A stretch of DNA of 35,419 nucleotides from Dermatophilaceae bacterium (GTDB lineage: Bacteria > Actinomycetota > Actinomycetes > Actinomycetales > Dermatophilaceae): assembly GCA_025924375.1 (NCBI GenBank), contig JAICIN010000004.1, positions 1 through 35,419 of the forward strand, given 5' to 3'. The first letter of the stretch is position 1. Each line of letters begins with the position of its first letter. The notes beneath the pieces are model-generated. The model saw nothing but the letters and a program-made list of their open reading frames with translations, made no database searches and was not told where the DNA came from. Shown here one piece after another: positions 32,201 to 35,419 of this stretch. The position numbers were made by a program, and so were the translations under genes.

Positions 32201-32800
32201 TCATCCGGCAGGGTCGTGGTGGGCGCCGCGCGATGCCGCGCCGACGCCAGTGCCGGCGAACGTCGACGGGCGCGGGTAGGTGACCCGGCCGTGCTCGACG
32301 CTCGGGACGGCACCCCACTGGCCGAGCTCGTGCACGCGCGGCGCGCCGTCGCCGATGATGTGCCGCACCGTCCAGCCCCGGGCGGTCAGCGTGTTGGCGA
32401 TGAGGAGCCGGTGGCAGCGCCACGGCGTCGGTTCGCCGCACATGATGGCCACGCGACGGTTCCGGGCGAGCTCCGAGAGCATCTCGATCCCGCGCTCGTA
32501 TGCCGGGGAGAGGCTGTAGTCGGCGTAGTTCCTGAAGCTCGCGTTCTGCCAGCCACCGTTGACCTCCGGGCCGACGTCCTGCTTCCCGCGCCGCCCAGCC
32601 AGCTCGTCGAGGTGGACGTAGTCGATGCCCTCCCGGCCCAGCCAACCGGGCATGGCGTCCCGACCGAACTGCGGGCTCCTGCGTGAGCCGGGCTGGGCGC
32701 GGACGTCCGCCACGAGGTCGACCCGCTGCGCCCCGAGCAGGCCGCTGAAGGTCGCTTCGGAGCACGTCCAGTGCCCGATGGTCCAGATCTCACGCGACAT
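32201..32800 (-). CDS. DUF488 family protein
   Basis: MSREIWTIGHWTCSEATFSGLLGAQRVDLVADVRAQPGSRRSPQF...VAIMCGEPTPWRCHRLLIANTL. Confidence 0.9.
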   Translation of the reverse strand: MSREIWTIGHWTCSEATFSGLLGAQRVDLVADVRAQPGSRRSPQFGRDAMPGWLGREGIDYVHLDELAGRRGKQDVGPEVNGGWQNASFRNYADYSLSPAYERGIEMLSELARNRRVAIMCGEPTPWRCHRLLIANTLTARGWTVRHIIGDGAPRVHELGQWGAVPSVEHGRVTYPRPSTFAGTGVGAASRGAHHDPAG

Positions 32801-32812
32801 GGGACGAGGATG

Positions 32813-33622
32813 TCACCGACCCCTTGCGCGCACTCCCTCCCCCTTCGAGGTACGGCCGCTGGTGCCGACGAGGTGGAACACGCGGCTGAGCTGTCGGTAG
32901 GGGTCGCGGAGACTGGCCTGCAGCTCGACCTCCGCGACGGCACCGACGTCGGTGTCCGCCAGGGGCAGGTCCACCCAGTCGGAGAACAGCCACACGCCGT
33001 ACCACGCCGTCGGCTCGACACCCCCGCGCCGCAGCAGGTCCGACAGGTGCTCGACGGTGTCGCCGCGCGTCGACGTCCCCAGGACGCCCACCTCGCGGTC
33101 GGTGGCGAACGCGGCCAGCGCATCCGCCCACCGGTGCTGGAGGGCGGGCCGCACGGCCATCGTCGCGGCGTTGAGCGCCATGATGGACACCACTCCCCCG
33201 GGTGCTGCACAACGGCACAGGACCTCGAGCAGCGGCTCAGGGGCCGGAAGGTACATGAGGACGCCGTGGCAGAGCACCACGGGGAACCGCCGCCCGTCGA
33301 GGACCTCGACAGCGGACTCGCCCGCCGCTTCGACGAGATGCACGCGCGACCGGACCTCGTGGGACTCGTGGGCGATCCGTTCCTGTGCCTTCTCGAGCAT
33401 CGCCCTCGACGGGTCCAGCACCGTGACGTCGTAACCGAGCCGGGCCAGTGGCAACGACTGGTGCCCGGCACCTCCCCCCACATCCAGGACCGAGGCCGGC
33501 GGTCGTGGGAGGTGTCGCAGCAGCTGCTGGTGCAGCACGTAGGTCCGCACCTGCCCCTTCACGGTGACGTACGCGCCCTCGACGAACGGAGCGGCCAACG
33601 CCTGCCACGCATCTTCGGCCAC
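32813..33622 (-). CDS. SAM-dependent methyltransferase
   Basis: PASVLDVGGGAGHQSLPLARLGYDVTVLDPSRAMLEKAQERI...; VLCHGVLMYLPAPEPLLEVLCRCAAPGG. Confidence 0.9.
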   Translation of the reverse strand: MAEDAWQALAAPFVEGAYVTVKGQVRTYVLHQQLLRHLPRPPASVLDVGGGAGHQSLPLARLGYDVTVLDPSRAMLEKAQERIAHESHEVRSRVHLVEAAGESAVEVLDGRRFPVVLCHGVLMYLPAPEPLLEVLCRCAAPGGVVSIMALNAATMAVRPALQHRWADALAAFATDREVGVLGTSTRGDTVEHLSDLLRRGGVEPTAWYGVWLFSDWVDLPLADTDVGAVAEVELQASLRDPYRQLSRVFHLVGTSGRTSKGEGVRARGR

Positions 33623-33702
33623 CCACCCATGGTCTCAGCTCCGCGGGTGCCTCGGTCGAGGCGTGGCTGGGCACTCTCCGCGGCTGTGGGACGGTGGGGC
33701 CC

Positions 33703-34290
33703 ATGGCACTGCACCGGTTCCGGCTCGACGACCTGCCGGCGACCCCGTGGCGCAACGGTGGCGGGACCACGAGAGAGGTCGTGTCGCTACCCCTCGGCGC
33801 CGGCATCGGCTCCTTCGACTGGCGGGTCAGCGTCGCGACCATCGCCGCGGACGGGCCGTTCTCGGAGTTCGTGGGCATCGAGCGGACCATCATGCTGCTC
33901 GACGGCGACGGCGTGCACCTTCGCTCGACTGATCCCGCCCACGCCGTCGACCATGTGCTCGCCGAACCCCTTGTCCCCTTCGGGTTCTCGGGCGATGCAC
34001 CGCTCGAGTGCACACTCCTCGGCGGTGCCTCGACCAGCGTCAACCTCATGGTGCGTCGCGGTCGGGGCAGCGCCACCCTCGCCGTCCACCGCACCGACAC
34101 GACGCTCGTCGCCGACGCAGGCCTGTTGCTCTCGGTCGGCGACCGGGCGGATGTCGAGGCGGACGGCACGGGTCAGGGCCTGGCGAACGGTGAGGGGCTG
34201 TGGTGGGACAGCCCGCTCTCGTTCGAGGTCCGGCTCGGAGGTCTCGGGGCGTCGGTGGCGACGGTCACCTGGCGGCCAGCACGTCGCTGA
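33703..34290 (+). CDS. HutD/Ves family protein
   Basis: MALHRFRLDDLPATPWRNGGGTTREVVSLPLGAGIGSFDWRVSVATIAADGPFSEFVGIERTIMLLDG. Confidence 0.88.
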   Translation: MALHRFRLDDLPATPWRNGGGTTREVVSLPLGAGIGSFDWRVSVATIAADGPFSEFVGIERTIMLLDGDGVHLRSTDPAHAVDHVLAEPLVPFGFSGDAPLECTLLGGASTSVNLMVRRGRGSATLAVHRTDTTLVADAGLLLSVGDRADVEADGTGQGLANGEGLWWDSPLSFEVRLGGLGASVATVTWRPARR

Positions 34291-34425
34291 CGATGAGGAC
34301 CGGACCGAGCTCCGCCGGGCTGCCGCCCTTGCCAGCGTCCCGCGACACTGCACCAATCCGCGCGCGCCGTGGCCCCGAACTCGTGCATAGACGGCATGGA
34401 AGGCACGAAGGAAGGTCAACACGGC

Positions 34426-34881
34426 ATGCCAGAGTTCGAGACGTTCACGCGCCGGTTGGTGCCCTTGGGAAAGGAGCCGCGCCTGACCATCCAACGGCGG
34501 GGCACCATCTCGATGAACGAGTCCGCCTACGTGGCCCTGGCCGCCCCTGACGCCGTTGAGCTGCTCTTCGCCGCCCACGAGCGCATCGTGGGCCTTCGCG
34601 CTGTACCGCTGAGCTGTGAGCACGGGTATCCCGTGCGGTCGGCCACAGGAAGCGGCCGCGGACCCTTCGTGGTCTCGGCAGCCGCGTTCATCAGGTTCTA
34701 CGGGATCACCACCGACATCTCCATGCGCTGGGCCGCCTACCTCCACGAAGGAGTGCTGTGTGCCGACCTGCGAGGTGAGGGGACGCCGGTGACCAGCAAC
34801 CGGGCAGCCCACGACGACGCCACAGGCGCATTAAGAGGCCAGCGTGAGGCACAGCTCCGGGGCCTGCAAACTGACTCTTGA
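34426..34881 (+). CDS. Hypothetical protein
   Basis: MPEFETFTRRLVPLGKEPRLTIQRRGTISMNESAYVALAAPDAVELLFAAHERIVGLRAV...; start at ATG 34426 (ORF extends to 34369). Confidence 0.65.
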   Translation: MPEFETFTRRLVPLGKEPRLTIQRRGTISMNESAYVALAAPDAVELLFAAHERIVGLRAVPLSCEHGYPVRSATGSGRGPFVVSAAAFIRFYGITTDISMRWAAYLHEGVLCADLRGEGTPVTSNRAAHDDATGALRGQREAQLRGLQTDS

Positions 34882-35063
34882 CCCCTGCCTCCGGAGAGGT
34901 CGACAGTGGCAATGTTGGGCGAGCGGCCCGACGCGGCACGGCCGAGCAAACCCCTTTCCTCCTTCCGGTTGCCCTGGTCGGCCCGCGGCGCAGGGCAGTG
35001 CCGCCGGCCGGCTGGCGAGCGCATACCGCGGCGCCATGGCCAACGTGAGACGAGGCACGACCC

Positions 35064-35330
35064 ATGACCGGACCATCTCGACGCACCCTGCTCAAGCACG
35101 CCTCCCTCGGAGCGGCGGCGGCAGCTGCCGCGCCCGTCCTGCTGACCGGCAGCGCCGACGCCGACAGCGAACGTGACGGCCCCACAGCGCCCGGTGCGGT
35201 GGTGGCCTACGTGCGGAACCAGCGCACCGGCGAGATCGCCGTCATGGCGGGCGAGACCGAGATCATCTGCCACGACCGGGCCCTCGCCTCGCAGCTCGCA
35301 CGCATCGCCCACCGCGCCACCCAGTCCTAG
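35064..35330 (+). CDS. Small Tat-signal protein
   Basis: MTGPSRRTLLKHASLGAAAAAAAPVLLTGSADA... twin-arginine signal; ends before a DUF4331 gene. Confidence 0.7.
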   Translation: MTGPSRRTLLKHASLGAAAAAAAPVLLTGSADADSERDGPTAPGAVVAYVRNQRTGEIAVMAGETEIICHDRALASQLARIAHRATQS

Positions 35331-35364
35331 CACCGCCCGCCGCCGCGCCCCGAAAGGCACCGCC

Positions 35365-35419
35365 ATGTCTTCACACAAGGAAGCGCCGGGCATCTCCGGC
35401 GACCCGGCAGCCGACAACA
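35365..35419 (+). CDS. DUF4331 domain protein, N-terminus only (runs off window)
   Basis: GAAAGG RBS, ATG 35365: MSSHKEAPGISGDPAADN, the usual DUF4331 N-terminal pattern. Confidence 0.7.
   Translation, partial: MSSHKEAPGISGDPAADN

Overview
High-GC actinobacterial chromosome segment (composition and gene content suggest an Intrasporangiaceae-like organism; inference only). Its core (about 5.6-29.9 kb) looks like one catabolic island for creatine, and possibly creatinine or a related cyclic ureide. A minus-strand, translationally coupled run glyA-soxB-soxD-soxA-soxG-sdaA, plus purU, diverges from a plus-strand run of MHS-type MFS transporter, creatinase, CynX-like MFS transporter and IclR regulator. 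A second divergent block has an NCS1 permease and a PuuE-like cyclic-amide deacetylase on minus, with a PucR regulator and a fungal-FCY1-like deaminase on plus. A complete urease set ureABC-F-G-D follows. Together these encode a predicted route creatine -> sarcosine + urea -> glycine/CH2-THF -> serine -> pyruvate, and urea -> NH3 + CO2. Flanks carry an EEP-family protein (partial), an AbiEii-like nucleotidyltransferase, ppc, a CHRD protein with a class F sortase, a YetF/DUF421 gene remnant, an SPFH protein, a thioesterase, DUF488, a methyltransferase, HutD/Ves, a Tat-signal peptide protein and the start of a DUF4331 gene. Notable non-gene structure: a 50-bp tandem array (19099-19424), a 52-bp tandem array (318-470), candidate operators in both divergent promoter regions, a strong hairpin after creatinase, and an over-represented octamer GTATGCCG (13 hits). 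All product calls come from reading the translations; no database search was run.
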